From: Rattus norvegicus
Lineage: Eukaryota; Chordata; Mammalia; Rodentia; Muridae
Assembly: GCF_036323735.1 (NCBI RefSeq)
Contig: NC_086024.1
Span: 60,652,424 to 60,716,423, forward strand
Reading direction: 5' to 3'
Length of the DNA: 64,000 nucleotides
This document shows positions 48,980 to 60,400 of this stretch, in pieces. A program made the translations under genes and the position numbers. The notes under the pieces were generated by a model, which saw only the letters and a program-made list of their open reading frames with translations, searched no databases and was not told the origin of the DNA. Numbering within the stretch: position 1 is the first letter of the stretch; each line of letters begins with the position of its first letter.

Positions 48980-50766
48980 TGAAAATGTTCTTCTACTACT
49001 TAAAATAGTTTCTATGCCTTTGGCATAGTATTTTTATTTTTTTGCCATTCTATGATACAACTCAATGCTTTGGATTCAAAACTCTTGCATAATCTGTTTA
49101 TTTTTTTCAAACTAGTCAATGACCTGTCCTGATTTAGATAACTCCTATATTTTGTTTTCATTCTCCAATACTTTTTTCCTATACAAACTCTGTGCTTCTC
49201 CATGCTATCATTAGACAGCTGTGGCACAATTTGAGCCTGCTTCTACTGTTGTAGAATGCTGTGTACCTGGGCATCTAACTCAGGGTCATCATCAGTCTCT
49301 TCCTCATACCACAGTTTCCACAATATGTTATGGAAGCTATGGACCAAGTACCTTTCCTTGTGTCAACTCCAGATCCTTTCTTAGGTCCACATCCTCTCTG
49401 GTGTTAAAGGTGTGAGCTTGAGTGATTTACCTCGGGAGAAGTCTGCTATCTGTTGGCTCCACTGCATGTTGTTGGACTGCTTGTACCCTGGACACCTACG
49501 CTTCTCAGTTTTTATAGATTCTGTTACATATTTTTTGATCTGTTTGTAGTTTAATGTGTGATCCTGCTAATTCCCTGATCATCAGTTTCTGAACGTGGAA
49601 CCCCATAGCCTGAGGACCTTCACTAGGTTTACCCTAGTTTTACCTTGGCTTCACTGTAGCACTGCCCGCATATGTATGCATTGCTTTTGTCTGTTCAAAA
49701 ATGTCATTTGCCCCATGATTACTAGTATTATGTTGTTAAGAATGTTCTATTCCATATGTTTAAGATGCATATGCTAAGAACTTCTTATGCATATCTAATT
49801 TACTCCTCAGAGCAAATCTGATATTGGGGTGGTGAGTAAGCTAATCTGGAGGGAGGTTAAGAAACAAGCACATTAACATTTCCTGGGTTAGTCTACAGTC
49901 CTAACTGGATGGACGGCATACACTCACAGATAAATACAAGAGAATATAATATCAAATCAACTTGCGGGGATTGACCATCGGTCGTAGCACATTGATCACC
50001 CAGAGCTAATTCATTAAAGCATGGATTTAGCACTTTAGCAAAGGAAGCATTAGTGATAAGAAAAATGCAGAAACCAATGGACAGACAAATATAATGCACT
50101 TGTACTGATTCTAAGAAAGAGCAGCTCTGAGTACAGGGGCTGAAGGCTACAAAAGCCAGGCATCTGATGCTTTATGTTGAAAGGTGGCTTCCCAAAAAGT
50201 GTTCTCTGAGTTGTAACCATGTTGAAAATTCAACAAACAGCTATCCAGAAAGCATGGGTACACTAAGAGTAGATAAATTATAAAACAGAATGAAATGTGC
50301 CAAAAATGAACAGCTTATTTTCTTAATGTTTCTCTTTGTCGCTAAAAGGAAACATGAAGAACAGGCACATATGGAAAGTCTAACATGACAATTCAATTTG
50401 AGACTTCAACAATGAGGTGGAATGTGGCATTCTTTTATAGAGGCATGCTTCCGTAGCATAGAATTGCAGATTATAATTAATCACATTTTAATGTATTGAT
50501 ACCAAAGTGTGAAAAGATACATAATAGAATTGTTTTTGACAGTTGGGTAAAGTGAGGATTTATACCACAAAAAAAGAAATATTTGTTGCAAATGAAAACT
50601 AAGCTCAGCATTTTGGTACAAGTTGTTGATTCTTAATTTACATTAAATTTATCATTAAAATGGACTACTTGGCTTTAGAATAATTCACACAAAACAGCAA
50701 ACACATAGAAGTGTAACTGCCTTTAATTGGTTTATATGCTTTCTTCCTGTAACATTTATTCATTAG

Positions 50767-50927
50767 GTTATGAAGGTGAAAATCTTATGAAGATCCTAAA
50801 AGACATTGAAAGCAGCACAGAAATCATGTTGGACAGGTGGAAGTTTGAAGTCACACCCAACGACAAAGACGAGAAAGGAGACCCTGTGCCTTACAGCATC
50901 ATCAACAACTACTTTTCCATTGGCGTG
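50767..50927 (+). CDS. Dgkb: Dgkb internal exon 6 of 6: end of catalytic domain, start of accessory domain
   Basis: A 161-bp exon with acceptor ACATTTATTCATTAG and donor GTAAGA. Two bases complete the third glycine of the RWGGG run. It then encodes 53 residues beginning YEGENLMKILKDIESSTEIM, with LDRWKFEV in the middle and YSIINNYFSIGV at the end. The order and wording match type I DGKs, where GGGYEGENL follows LRW directly and NNYFSIGVDA leads into the accessory (DGKa) domain. The exon ends in phase 0. I could not find the following exon (expected to begin with an Asp-Ala-Ser-Ile sense) before 64000, so the gene continues to the right. Local base composition is richer in GC than the surrounding intron, as expected for coding sequence. 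Confidence 0.95.
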
Positions 50928-51059
50928 GTAAGATTTGCCACTAAATCTTATCCTTTTTGGTTGTCTTAAATATTCAATAAAATGTCTGAATCTATGAAAT
51001 TTTATTGATTATAAACAATTTATGTTAACATTCTGTTAGGAAATACTTTTTTCTTTCAA

Positions 51060-51285
51060 AATTTATTTACTTATATTTATATCCAAGTGTGTTCTCCCTG
51101 CCTGTGTATCTGTGTACTGCTGTGTATGCCTGGTACCCATGGAGGGCAGAAGAAGGTATTGTATGCTGGGGTGAGCTGTATTTATGGATGTTTAGGAGCC
51201 ATGATGTGAGGTGCTGCAGATTAAAGCCAGGTCCCCTAGAAGAACACCTAGTGCTCTTAAATGCTGACCAATCTCTCTGACTCAG
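51060..51285 (-). mobile_element. B2/B3-type SINE, antisense, diverged
   Basis: ATTTATTTACTTATATTTAT at the left and GAACACCTAGTGCTCTTAAA through CCAATCTCTCTGACTC at the right are the complement of the B2 tail and head. The middle contains GGCAGAAGAAGG in the expected place. Confidence 0.75.
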
Positions 51286-51489
51286 AAATGCCTGTTCTGA
51301 TGCATAATATGACTTAAGAGTAGATTTAAAGGGAGACTATCAGTAACTGATAAATTTTATGTCTTATACAAAGGACACTTATCACTTCTGGTTTGACTGT
51401 TTCTGTTACCAAATCGAACTTAGAATGATTGACAGCATGTGTATACTTTGTTGATGATAAGAATAATTCATGAAAATATGTAAAATGTC

Positions 51490-52400
51490 TTATGAAATCA
51501 AAAGCGAAAGAGCAGATCGCACACCTTCAACATCGCAGGGTATGCGATACCATTCCAAAATGTCAGAGTAAGGAAATACTGGACCAAACAAGATCAAAAT
51601 CAGCCTGGACAAATTACGAACTGGGCATCCTATGTCTGATGCCAAAGCTCTCCAGATTTCCGACTCCTTTCAGTTTGGTTGCCTGTAATGCAATTCTTTC
51701 TCTTTGGCTGGTTCCACTCCCTATTAATAGCTTCCCTTGGCAGTTGTCTGATGGCTCTAGCATCAGTCATACCCAGCTTGACTCATACTCGGAGTATCTA
51801 AGGTACCTTCACCTTTACAACTTCTTGTTCCAGTGTCCAATCCACTCATGAGTTTTTGAGTTCCTCCAAAGGGCTTGGGACACTTCCTCGCTCTTCCCTC
51901 TGTAACACTCTAGGCTCTGGTTGACTCTACTCCAGTGCTGCTGCCATTATTGGTAATCATTCCACAGAACTGGCATCTTGCACTCACTGGAGTCTTCCAC
52001 TGCAAATAGATTTCACCAATAGCCTCTCAAAGGATCCCTTCATGGTGCCAAGATTCGACTTGTTTGAATGACCCTTTCAGTCCTGGGCTGTGCTGCACCT
52101 TCACCAATAGCCTTCCCTGGCCTCTCACAGTGCCCAGCCTCAGCTGCTTTCTATGACACTTTAATGCCCTCAAAACCAGTACCACCTGAATGATTCTTAC
52201 CATTACCAATCCAGCTGCAGTACTAGGTACAACCTTGACTATCTCCGAAACACAGCTTCCTTGTACTCTCAGAGAACCCCTGCCAGAAGATTTCACTTCA
52301 GTGATGCTCATCTCTTCTTAATTACTGCTAATTTCTTAGCTCTAATTAACCAGCATAATTGACTCAGTAGCAGTAGTCCTTTCTATTTTTGATTCTTAAG
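51490..52400. repeat. Old rodent interspersed repeat, class not assigned
   Basis: Relatively GC-rich, text-like sequence: CCTCCAAAGGGCTTGGGACAC, CACCTTCACCAATAGCCTTCC, AAAACCAGTACCACCTGAATG. I have seen this arrangement as a common rodent repeat but cannot assign its family. Open frames within it (119 and 94 codons) are not genes. Confidence 0.5.
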
Positions 52401-52498
52401 CCAGATCCACATAGCTGAAACTTCAGAGTTCCGCAGCTTACTGGTGCTGGAACATGATTCTATTACATTTTGTTATATTACATCCTCCATTGCCTAGG

Positions 52499-52690
52499 TT
52501 TGGCTGTCCTGGAACTTGCTCTATAGATTGACCTTGAACTCAGAGATCTGCATGTCTCTGAATCTGAATGCTGGGATTAAAGGCAGGTAGAACCATCCCT
52601 GGATTCATACTTCACCTAGGCCAGCCTGGCCTTGGATTCAGAGATTCGCTCGTCTTTGTCTCCTGGGATTAAAGTTGTATGGCACCTTAC
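52499..52690 (-). mobile_element. B1 SINE and adjoining partial B1, antisense
   Basis: GGCTGTCCTGGAACTTGCTC, TGAACTCAGAGATCTGCATG and GCTGGGATTAAAGGC mark a B1 in reverse. A second partial B1 (GGCCAGCCTGGCCTTGGATT, CTGGGATTAAAG) follows at about 52618-52680. Confidence 0.85.
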
Positions 52691-53100
52691 ATGGCTTAAA
52701 GCTTTTCATGTTCACTATTACTCAAGATCTGGATCAAAAGCCTGTATTCTAGTCTCAAGATATGGCAGGGGGGGAGTTTTTGGGGAGCGGAACACCCTTA
52801 TAGAAAAACACTGTCTCTGCCTGTACACTGCCATGCCTCCAGCCATGATGATAATAGACTGAACCTCTGAAACTGTAAACCAACCCCAGTTAAATGCTCT
52901 CCTTTATAAGGAAAGAAAAATGTAGCTTATTTTTATATCTATCATACAAATATTATAATATCCAACTAAAAATCTATGAAATAGCTGCTACTATAGTCAA
53001 GTTCTTAATAAATGAAGTGAATAATTAATTTCTCTTAAAATCCTATAAATACAGAAAATTAGTGTTTGTCAAAAATTAAATGAAATAGAATCCTTATAAG

Positions 53101-54824
53101 ACTGCAAAGCTTCTGTAAGGCAAAGGACACTGTGGTTAGGGCAAAACGGCAACCAACAGGTTGGGAAAAGATCTTTACCAATCCTACAACAGATAGAGGC
53201 CTTATATCCAAAATATACAATGAACTCAAGAAGTTAGACCACAGGGAGACAAATAACCCTATTAAAAATGGGGTTCAGAGCTAAACAAAGAATTCACAGC
53301 TGAGGAATGCCGAATGGCTGAGAAACACCTAAAGAAATGTTCAACATCTTTAGTCATAATCAAATGCAAATCAAAACAACCCTGAGATTTACCTCACACC
53401 AGTGAGAATGGCTAAGATCAAAAACTCAGGTGACAGCAGATGCTGGCGAGGATGCGGAGAAAGAGGAACACTCCTCCATTGTTGGTGGGATTGCAGACTG
53501 GTACAACCATTCTGGAAATCAGTCTGGAGGTTCCTCAGAAAATTGGACATTGAACTGCCTGAGGATCCAGCTATACCTCTCTTGGGCATATACCCAAAAG
53601 ATGCCCCAACATATAAAAAAGACACGTGCTCCACTATGTTCATCGCAGCCTTATTTATAATAGCCAGAAGCTGGAAAGAACCCAGATGCCCTTCAACAGA
53701 GGAATGGATACAGAAAATGTGGTACATCTACACAATGGAATATTACTCAGCTATCAAAAACAATGACTTTATGAAATTCGTAGGCAAATGGTTGGAACTG
53801 GAAAATATCATCCTGAGTGAGGTAACCCAATCACAGAAAAACACACAAGGTATGCACTCATTGATACGTGGCTATTAGCCCAAATGCTTGAATTACCCTA
53901 GATGCCTAGAACAAATGAAACTCAAGACGGATGATCAAAATGTGAATGCTTCACTCCTTCTTTAAAAGGGGAACAAGAATACACTTGGCAGGGAGTAGAG
54001 AGGCAAAGATTAAAACAGACACAGAAGGAACACCCATTCATAGCCTGCCCCACACGTGGCCCACACATATACAGCCATCCAATTAGACAAGATGGATGAA
54101 GCAAAGGAGTGCAGACCCACAGGAGCCGGATGTAGATCGCTCCTGAGAGACACAGCCAGAATACAGCAAACACAGAGGCGTATGCCAGCAGCAAACCACT
54201 GAATTGAGAATAGGACCCCCGTTGAAGGAATCAGAGAAAGAACTGGAAGAGCTTGAAGGGGCTCGAGACCCCATATGTACAACAATGCCAAGCAACCAGA
54301 GATTCCAGGGACTAAGCCACTACCTAAAGACTATACATGGACTGACCCTGGACTCTGACCTCATAGGTAGCAATGAATATCCTAGTAAGAGCACCAGTGG
54401 AAGGGGAAGCCCTGGGTCCTGCTAAGACTGAACCCCCAGTGAACTAGACTGTTGGGGGGAGGGCGGCAATGGGGGGAGGGTGGGGAGGGGAACACCCACA
54501 GGGAAGGGGAGGGGGGAGGGGGATGTTTGCCCGGAAACCAGGAAAGGGAATAACACTCGAAATGTATATAAGAAATACTCAAGTTATGGTATTATGGTTT
54601 ATAGACTTGGTGTCAAGTACATTTACCCACCATTTCATCTTGCCAATCCACAAGGTTTGATTTTGACTTGCATTGATAGGTAATTGATTATTTGTATTTT
54701 TTTAAATTTGCATAATCAAAAATCTTTTCATTACTCATTGAAATATTTTTGTTTTATAAAATAAAAAGTATTCACTCATATTTTACCCATGAAAAAAAAG
54801 AAATACTCAAGTTAATAAAAAAAA
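53101..54824 (+). mobile_element. Young 5'-truncated L1 (copy D), 3' end split by a later insertion
   Basis: L1 sense copy starting ACTGCAAAGCTTCTGTAAGG in late ORF2, close in sequence to copies A and B. The ORF2 end reads MRMAKIKNSGDSRCWRGCGE to MHSLIRGY (53402-53878), then 3' UTR, G-rich tract (54451-54524) and the end motif AGAAATACTCAAGTTAATA plus eight A. The end motif is duplicated at 54571-54586 and 54799-54814, around a 212-bp insert. Two frameshifts upstream (five-A run near 53263 and the VIIKC-type change near 53357) break ORF2. I could not find a duplication flanking the whole L1. Confidence 0.93.
54587..54798 (+). mobile_element. 212-bp poly(A)-tailed retrocopy nested in L1 copy D
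   Basis: Non-L1 sequence interrupting the last bases of copy D, bounded by the perfect 16-bp direct repeat AGAAATACTCAAGTTA. It has the polyadenylation signal AATAAA at 54760-54765 and an A-tail from 54792, 26 bases later. This is the structure of a 5'-truncated retrocopy of the 3' end of a cellular mRNA. The AT-rich body (for example GATTTTGACTTGCATTGATA) shows no coding frame. I cannot identify the parent gene. Confidence 0.85.
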
Positions 54825-54832
54825 GTTCACAT

Positions 54833-55776
54833 TTATTGAGATTTTCATGAAGATGGTCCTTATAGGCTCATATATTTGAATATTAGTGTGCAGTTGGTGG
54901 AAATGGATTACCCAGTCTTGTAGTATGACCTTGTTGGAGGACTTATGTAACTGGAGGTGGGTTTGAAAGGTCGATGCCATTCTGAATCAGCTCTTTCTGC
55001 TAATGCTCGTGGATCAAGATATAGTCTTGGCTATTGCTTTAGCACCATACCTGTCTGCTTGCTACCATGCTCCCCACCATGTTGGTCATGAACTCAGCCT
55101 CTAAAACTTTAAATCCTCCAATAAACTTTTTTACCCTGTAAGTGTTTCTGGTCATGTCAATCTTATCACAAAAATATAGACGTAACTAAGACACTGTTCT
55201 TAAATTCTGATGTCCATTGTCTCTGAGTCAGTTCCTTTTGTACTGGACAGTAGGCAGAATTCTAATGTATTATCCCTCAACTTCTAGGACTTCTAGTCTT
55301 ATGGAAAATAAAGCTTTCCTCATTATTTCCAGATAACATGCTCTGTTATTTATCCTGATGCTTTGGAGATGTGTATTAAAATCCCATGCTCTGTACATGA
55401 ACTCTTTCACCTTTTTCCCTACAATTAACACTTTTATCTTTGTTGAAAATAAACTGTGAAACCAATGTAATCAGTTTGACTTATATATATATATATTGTT
55501 CTATTAATTTTTCTAATATTCTTGAGATGAGCCTATATATTTTTCTCATAAAAATATACATACATATGCATATATACATACCATAAATATAAATGTATGC
55601 ATTATGTATAATGTGTATATAATATATTACATACTATATAAATATGTAGTGTACTAAAGTATGTGTCTAATGTATAATATGGTATGTATGCAAAAATATT
55701 ATATATAAAATTCTGAAAATATCAATGTCAGTGTCCTAATAAGAATAAAAGAATAAAGGGTGTTTGAATTGAAAAA
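54833..55776 (+). mobile_element. 944-bp poly(A)-tailed insertion at the L1 copy D tail
   Basis: Bounded by the 16-bp direct repeat of eight A plus GTTCACAT at 54817-54832 and 55777-55792. Two AATAAA signals (55744-55749 and 55752-55757) lie 14-22 bases before a 13-A tail. The body includes a recognisable rodent repeat (about 54895-55200, with GACCTTGTTGGAGGACTTATG, CACCATGCTCCCC-like text and GTAACTAAGACACTG) and then TA-rich DNA (55480-55710). Best read as a retrocopy of a non-coding or 3'-UTR transcript that contained the repeat. Confidence 0.7.
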
Positions 55777-57954
55777 AAAAAAAAGTTCACATATTTTACA
55801 TCTATAACCAACCATTAGAAAGATTAAAATAAGTTATTAATAGTATTATATTTCACTTCTTTTAATTCAAATCCATGTAAATAGTTTTCTGGTATATGCA
55901 CTACTAATACTTTGTAAAAAGCATAGGCTCATTCTCTTATATTAATAGTTATATTAATATAAATATATTTAAATTTAAATATTACTTGATTGAATTTCTC
56001 ATCAGAATACCTATTAATTTACCCTTATGCTGTTGTTCCTATTACACATATATTTATACATATAATTACATATATAAAACTTGAGATATTGACATTAATA
56101 ATTGCCAAATTTTAAATGATAGTAAGACCATTGTCATTATTAATTGCAAGAAAAATATAGTATATTTGATCCTATTTTGAAGTCTTACTATACATTCATT
56201 TAGGTGAGAAGTGTAAAGTTGGCAACTTTTTGGGTTAATAATTCATATATAATTAAACTCAATCCTTTGATGAACATTAAATCACTTAATGACTTAAAGA
56301 AATTTTCCCTGAGTCTCTAATGTTTTATCAACTACATAAGCACTCTGGTACCCAGCTACAAATTCCTTTCCAAACGCAAATCTGTAATAGATCCTCTCCT
56401 GCCTCCAATATTTATATTTCACCAACATTTCAAAAGAAAGACATCATGAGTTACATCGTCTTCCACATGATAATTCATCATTTAGCCTAATTTTGAAGCT
56501 AAATATAACCAGCTTAAGTTGTATTAATGCACTTTTCCTTTCTATTGCTAGGTAATCATATATAGCATATCATTGGTCCCTAAAATCAACTAGTGTACAT
56601 TTTGAATGTTTCTAGTCTTACTAGTATGAATAATGGCAGTTATTAGATATGTATATGGCTTGAAAACCATTGGAATATGTTATTGTATACAGTGAGTGTT
56701 GTGCTTCATAAAGATATTTACATTATTATAGTATGTACTTTGAACAACACCCTCATACCCTTCTTTCTCTTCCTGCTAATCTTCTTCCTTCTCACAGACA
56801 TTTTCACTTCTATTTCATTTGCATATGGAATTTTATATACCTATTAAAATTGTAGGAATCACACTTTACAGTCATGAGAGAAGACATGTATGATTCTCAT
56901 CTTCTAGAATCTGAGTAATTTACTCAGTATGATAATACCCAGTTGTTTCCATGTCCCTGAATCATGATTTCATATTCTTTACAGAAGACTAAAATAACCT
57001 ATTATATGCATAACAACTTCCCTTCATCCATCAATCAGCTGTTGGACTCCTAAGCTTATATAACAGGCAACTGTGAAGAGTATATGAATTTAAAAACATT
57101 CTCATGTATAGTTATATGTTTTATTTGCCTTTGACAAAACTGGACAAAAAAAAGCTACTTAAGGGAGAAGGGTCTTATTTTTTGCATTGCAATGCACAAT
57201 CCAATATAGCAAGTCACTGCAGCAGGAATTGATGTTCCTTGTTATATTCCATCCATAGTTTGGAAGCACAAAGCCAGGGGTTCTTGTGTTCTGCTCGCTT
57301 TTGCCTTTCTATTCAGTCAGAGATCTCAGCACATGAAAAAAAAATGATGCCCACATCATGGACAGGCCTTATCACTTCAATTATTCAAATCTTCATACTC
57401 CTTCACAGGCATTCCCAGAAAAAAAACCTAATAAAGAAACACCACGCAAGCATGCCAGGAGTCCTTTCCACACAAGTGATTTTAGATTCCATTAAGTTTA
57501 TGAAAAAGACTTAACCATCAAAACTTCATCCCTTTTCATCTTGACATGTGAGTCATCTCTTTAAATCATACATTCCCCCCACCCTTGCCTCTCCAGGCTA
57601 TATCCATCATCACCTAATATAGAATGCATTCAGTCCAACATCATGTCACCTTACTCTTTGGTAGTTCCAACAATGTTTAAAGGCCTTTTCAGAGACTCAC
57701 TGCAATTTATTAACTGTGATCTCCTAGATTTAAAAATAATTGCATAGTTCACATAAACAATGGTACAGGACACATGGGCCCATTAGAAAATGTGGCAGTG
57801 GAGTCATAGTAAGGAATGATCAGATTGGAGTAAGAATAATAACCAGCTGTGAACATCAAATATTACACTCAGTGTCTGGTATCTAACTCATGATTCCTTC
57901 ATGTGTACTCTAAATTGTAAGGTTTTCTAGCCATTCCGGCTCTGTTTCTTTCTT

Positions 57955-59017
57955 TTTTTATTGGATTTTTTATATACATTTCAAATGTAATCCCTTTCCC
58001 GGTTTCTCCTCCAAAACCTCCCACTCCATTCCCCCATGTCCCTTCTTCTATGAGGGTGCTCCCCCACACACCCACCCACTCCCTTGTGCCTCCCTGGCAT
58101 TCCCCTACACTGGTGCATCAATATTCACAGGACCAAGGACCTCTCCTCTCATTGATGCCCAACAAGGCCTCTGCCACAGATGTGGCTGGAGCCATGGGTT
58201 GCTCCCTGTATACTCTTTGCTTGATAGTTTAGTCCCTGGAAGGTCTGTATTGTATGGTTGGTTGATACTGTTGTTCTTTCTATGGGGTTGCAAACGCCTT
58301 CAACTCCTTTAGTCCTTTCTGTAACTCCTCCATTGGAAAACCCGTTCTCAGTCCAATGGTTGGCTGCAAGCAACTGCCTCTGTATTTGTCAGGCAGAGCC
58401 TCTCAGGAGACAGCTATATCAGGCTTCTGTCAGCATGTACTTCTTGGAATCCACAATACTGTCTGGATTTGGTTACTGTACATGAGATGGATCCCCAGGT
58501 GTGACAGTCCCTGGATGGCCTTTTCTTCAATCTCTGCTCAATACTTTGTCTATTTCCTCCTGTGAGTATTTTGTTTCCCCTTCTAAGAAGGACATCCACA
58601 CTTTGGTCTTCCTTCTTCTTGAGCTTCATGCGGCCTGTAAATTGTATCTTGAGGACTCAGCTATAACACTCCTGGGTATATATCCAAATATATAACATAT
58701 ACCAGAGGGACATATGCCTCCAAGATATAACAAGGACACATGCTCCACTATGTTCATAACAATCTTATTTATAATAGCCAGAAGCTGTGAAGAACCCAAT
58801 GTCCTTCAACAGAGGAATAGATACAGAAAATGTGGTACATTTACACAGTGGAATACTACTCACCTGTTAAAACATAACTTCATGAAATTCTGAGGCAAAT
58901 GGATTGAACTAGAAAAGATCATCCTGAGTGAGGTAACCCAATAATAAAGAATTCACATGCTATGCACTCACTGATAAGTGGATATCAGCTCAAAAGCTCA
59001 AAATACCCAAGATACAG
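57955..59017 (-). mobile_element. L1 3' end with inverted ORF2 arm (twin priming)
   Basis: 57955 to 58650 is antisense L1 3' UTR (ATATACATTTCAAATG at the left, CTTGAGCTTCATGCGGCCTG at the right). From 58651 the sequence flips to sense and gives the ORF2 C-terminal part (ACACATGCTCCACTATGTTC, TTCAACAGAGGAATAGATAC, CACTCACTGATAAGTGG) ending AAATACCCAAGATACAG at 59017. The two arms meet at AAGATACA in L1 coordinates, so they are adjacent parts of one element. A six-base match GCTCTG at 57939 and 59016 may be the target-site duplication. Confidence 0.88.
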
Positions 59018-59029
59018 CTCTGCCTATTG

Positions 59030-60400
59030 AAGCACTTGTAGCATATCTCTTCAGCTGGCTTCTTTCTATAATTGCAGCTTTTCTCAGTGTAACTCCCATA
59101 AGCCTAGCATCTCTAATACTTTAGGGTCTCTATTAAACTTAAGTTCAATCTTCACAGCTTCAGAGAGTAGCTCTCCTTGTCCTCCTTCCAAGGAACTCAA
59201 TCATCCCTGGAACAATGAAATAAGACTGTTAAACCCTCAATCCTGTATTATTCATGTATGCAATACTAGCTCTATGTGGACATGGCTGACAAGCTCTGCA
59301 GCCAGCTTGAATGGAGCCTTCCTTAACCTCTCCTTAGACTAGAGCTCTAGGATTTTGCATGTCTTGGTGGTTAAAGGTGCAATAATCATCTTTCTAGGCA
59401 TTCATTTTTCAGCAGGGAGACTTTTGTGATGTTTTCAATTCTGCTACCACATAAATTTGAGTTTACACAGGTTGGATCTTTAATGGGTAGGTTTTCCCCT
59501 CTGGTACCTTACTTGTTGGCCCAGTGAAGGGAATGAACATGGTCTTTCATAACTAAAGATGCTTTGTTTTCTGTACTGTGCTATAATGAAGTAATTTAAA
59601 ATTTTTCATCAAGAAATCTCACATTTTACTTAGCATTTTGCTCTTTTTTCCTGCTATCTCCCCTGTCTGCTATAGATTTGAATAAGAGGGCAGAGTAACA
59701 ACCATGCTGCAGTCTGGTTTTGATGCTTTAAGATATTTCTTTCACTAAAGAAGTAGATCTGTCAATTCTGTGTTTATTTTGCTCCATTTCTCTGGACATT
59801 GGTCAAATGAAGACAGATTCTTGACCAGAATAAAATATGAATGGCTCCCAGGTCATGTCTTTATAGAGTATTTACTCTACTCTTAAACCACTTCAGCAAT
59901 GCTTTCACTATGTGTTTTTGCCAGCACTTTCATCTTTCAAGTTCCTGGCATATGACCCATTGATTTCTGCTTGCAGCACTTTAGGGCTTTTGTAGCATGG
60001 CGCTGAAATGTCTCACATTCCTCCTATAAACCAGTTCCACAGGTTGTAAGGATTCCACAGTCGCATTTATCACAACAGTAACTATGGTACTAGTTCTCTG
60101 TATAGTTACTTGTTTTCTTGTGATAACGTGCAGCAAGAGGCCCAACTTTAGCAAGGGTTTATCTTGGCTCACACTTTGGAGGTTAGGCTCTCATGGCAGA
60201 AAAGTCCCAGAGGAAAGAGTAACTCTGAATAAGAGGAAGAATTTGAGTTTTCCATACACTGGTGAGATCGCACCCAAAGGCAGAAAACACAGATATATAA
60301 ACATTTGTCTAACCTCACATTCTGCATTTTATTCAGTATGGTTCCCAGCACATGATGAGGCACTGCCCAGGGGTCAAACAGCCCCACCTATGCATAATTT
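59030..60400. repeat. Old rodent interspersed repeat(s), class not assigned
   Basis: Text-like moderately GC sequence such as CTTCAGCTGGCTTCTTTC, GGAATGAACATGGTC and the stretch near 60160 (TATCTTGGCTCACACTTTGG). It resembles the families at 51490-52400 and 54895-55200 in style; boundaries are uncertain. The 119-codon frame at 60084-60443 has no recognisable domain. Confidence 0.4.

Larger units (their letters stand above)
38607..50766 (+). other. Dgkb: Dgkb intron, 12.2 kb
   Basis: This is the intron between the PLGTGND exon and the YEGENL exon. It holds an L1 3' UTR (40477-40865), a B2 (41580-41762), an older rodent repeat (about 41820-43480), a 4.6-kb L1 (44076-48651) and an ID SINE (48884-48979). 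The stretches 38607-40470, 40870-41575, 43485-44050 and 49000-50760 are AT-rich; I see no repeat or exon in them. Confidence 0.85.

Noticed and set aside
53091..54866. TCCTTATA before L1 copy D and again near 54857 as its target-site duplication
   Set aside because: The right copy lies some 30 bases past the A-tail, inside the later 944-bp insertion, so it cannot be the L1 duplication.
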